64,000 nt of DNA from Aptenodytes patagonicus (taxonomy: Eukaryota; Chordata; Aves; Sphenisciformes; Spheniscidae): assembly GCF_965638725.1 (NCBI RefSeq), contig NC_134958.1:17611464-17675463 (forward strand), read 5' to 3'. The first letter of the stretch is position 1. The number at the start of each line of letters is the position of its first letter. A program made the position numbers and the translations under genes. Positions 63,901 to 64,000 of the stretch are shown in pieces. The notes below the pieces were generated by a model that saw only the letters and a program-made list of their open reading frames with translations, had not been told where the DNA came from and ran no database searches.

Positions 63901-64000
63901 AACTTTGACCTGAAGACCATTCAGGTAATAACCAATTGTCGATCCAGGGCATCTACATGTGTATGTGGCTGTGGTGTATTGTATCTAAAAGGCATGAATG
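63901..64000. other. Right edge of the window
   Basis: No feature recognised. It may still be part of the ancient CR1 or of the intron. Confidence 0.3.

Noticed and set aside
1..64000. CRISPR arrays, tRNA or rRNA genes, operons
   Set aside because: None seen; the window has vertebrate introns and avian repeats, so bacterial-type systems are not expected.

Overview
The window looks like nuclear DNA from a bird, most likely a neoavian species. The evidence is two typical avian CR1 LINE 3' ends with the direct-repeat terminus (6422-6618 reverse, 29296-29731 forward), and an endogenous retroviral LTR of a type I recognise as abundant in Neoaves (45124-45714, reverse). It is AT-rich throughout, with one strong GC-rich island at about 30.3-32.05 kb. 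Coding exons are short, have GT/AG boundaries and are separated by long introns. There is no bacterial-type gene organisation, CRISPR array, tRNA or rRNA that I can see.

Layout. (1) 1-5.5 kb: a small plus-strand gene. Its first recognised coding exon (1757-2099) encodes a complete CARD (caspase-recruitment) domain. The second exon (5027-5184) is in matching phase and encodes a basic, then acidic, Ser/Glu/Gln-rich tail. A possible alternative last exon lies at 5381-5489, with an AATAAA at 5522. I could not name the gene. (2) 5.5-30 kb: about 24 kb without a convincing gene. It contains CR1 fragments, an old CR1 reverse-transcriptase remnant (7040-7690) and simple repeats. (3) 30.3-32.05 kb: a CpG island with GC boxes, a pyrimidine-rich tract, a purine-rich tract holding a ~51-bp minisatellite, and the first coding exon (31594-31688) of a second plus-strand gene. 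(4) 31.7-64 kb: the 5' part of that gene, with introns of about 9.2 kb and 16.2 kb, exon 2 at 40877-41009 and exon 3 at 57177-57247. The rest of the gene lies beyond the right edge. All three exons join in one open frame of about 100 codons, containing a basic Ser motif (RIHRSKSLDSIDF) followed by an amphipathic, coiled-coil-like segment. A candidate alternative exon lies at 38588-38646. A truncated endogenous retrovirus sits antisense in intron 2.

Taken together, this is a gene-poor vertebrate locus with two genes in the same orientation: a CARD adaptor-type gene and the promoter-proximal part of a gene I do not recognise. I see no evidence for a new multi-gene system. The most interesting points are the stand-alone CARD protein, the minisatellite in the presumed 5' leader of the second gene, the phase-compatible candidate alternative exon, and the uncertain start and end structures of both genes.
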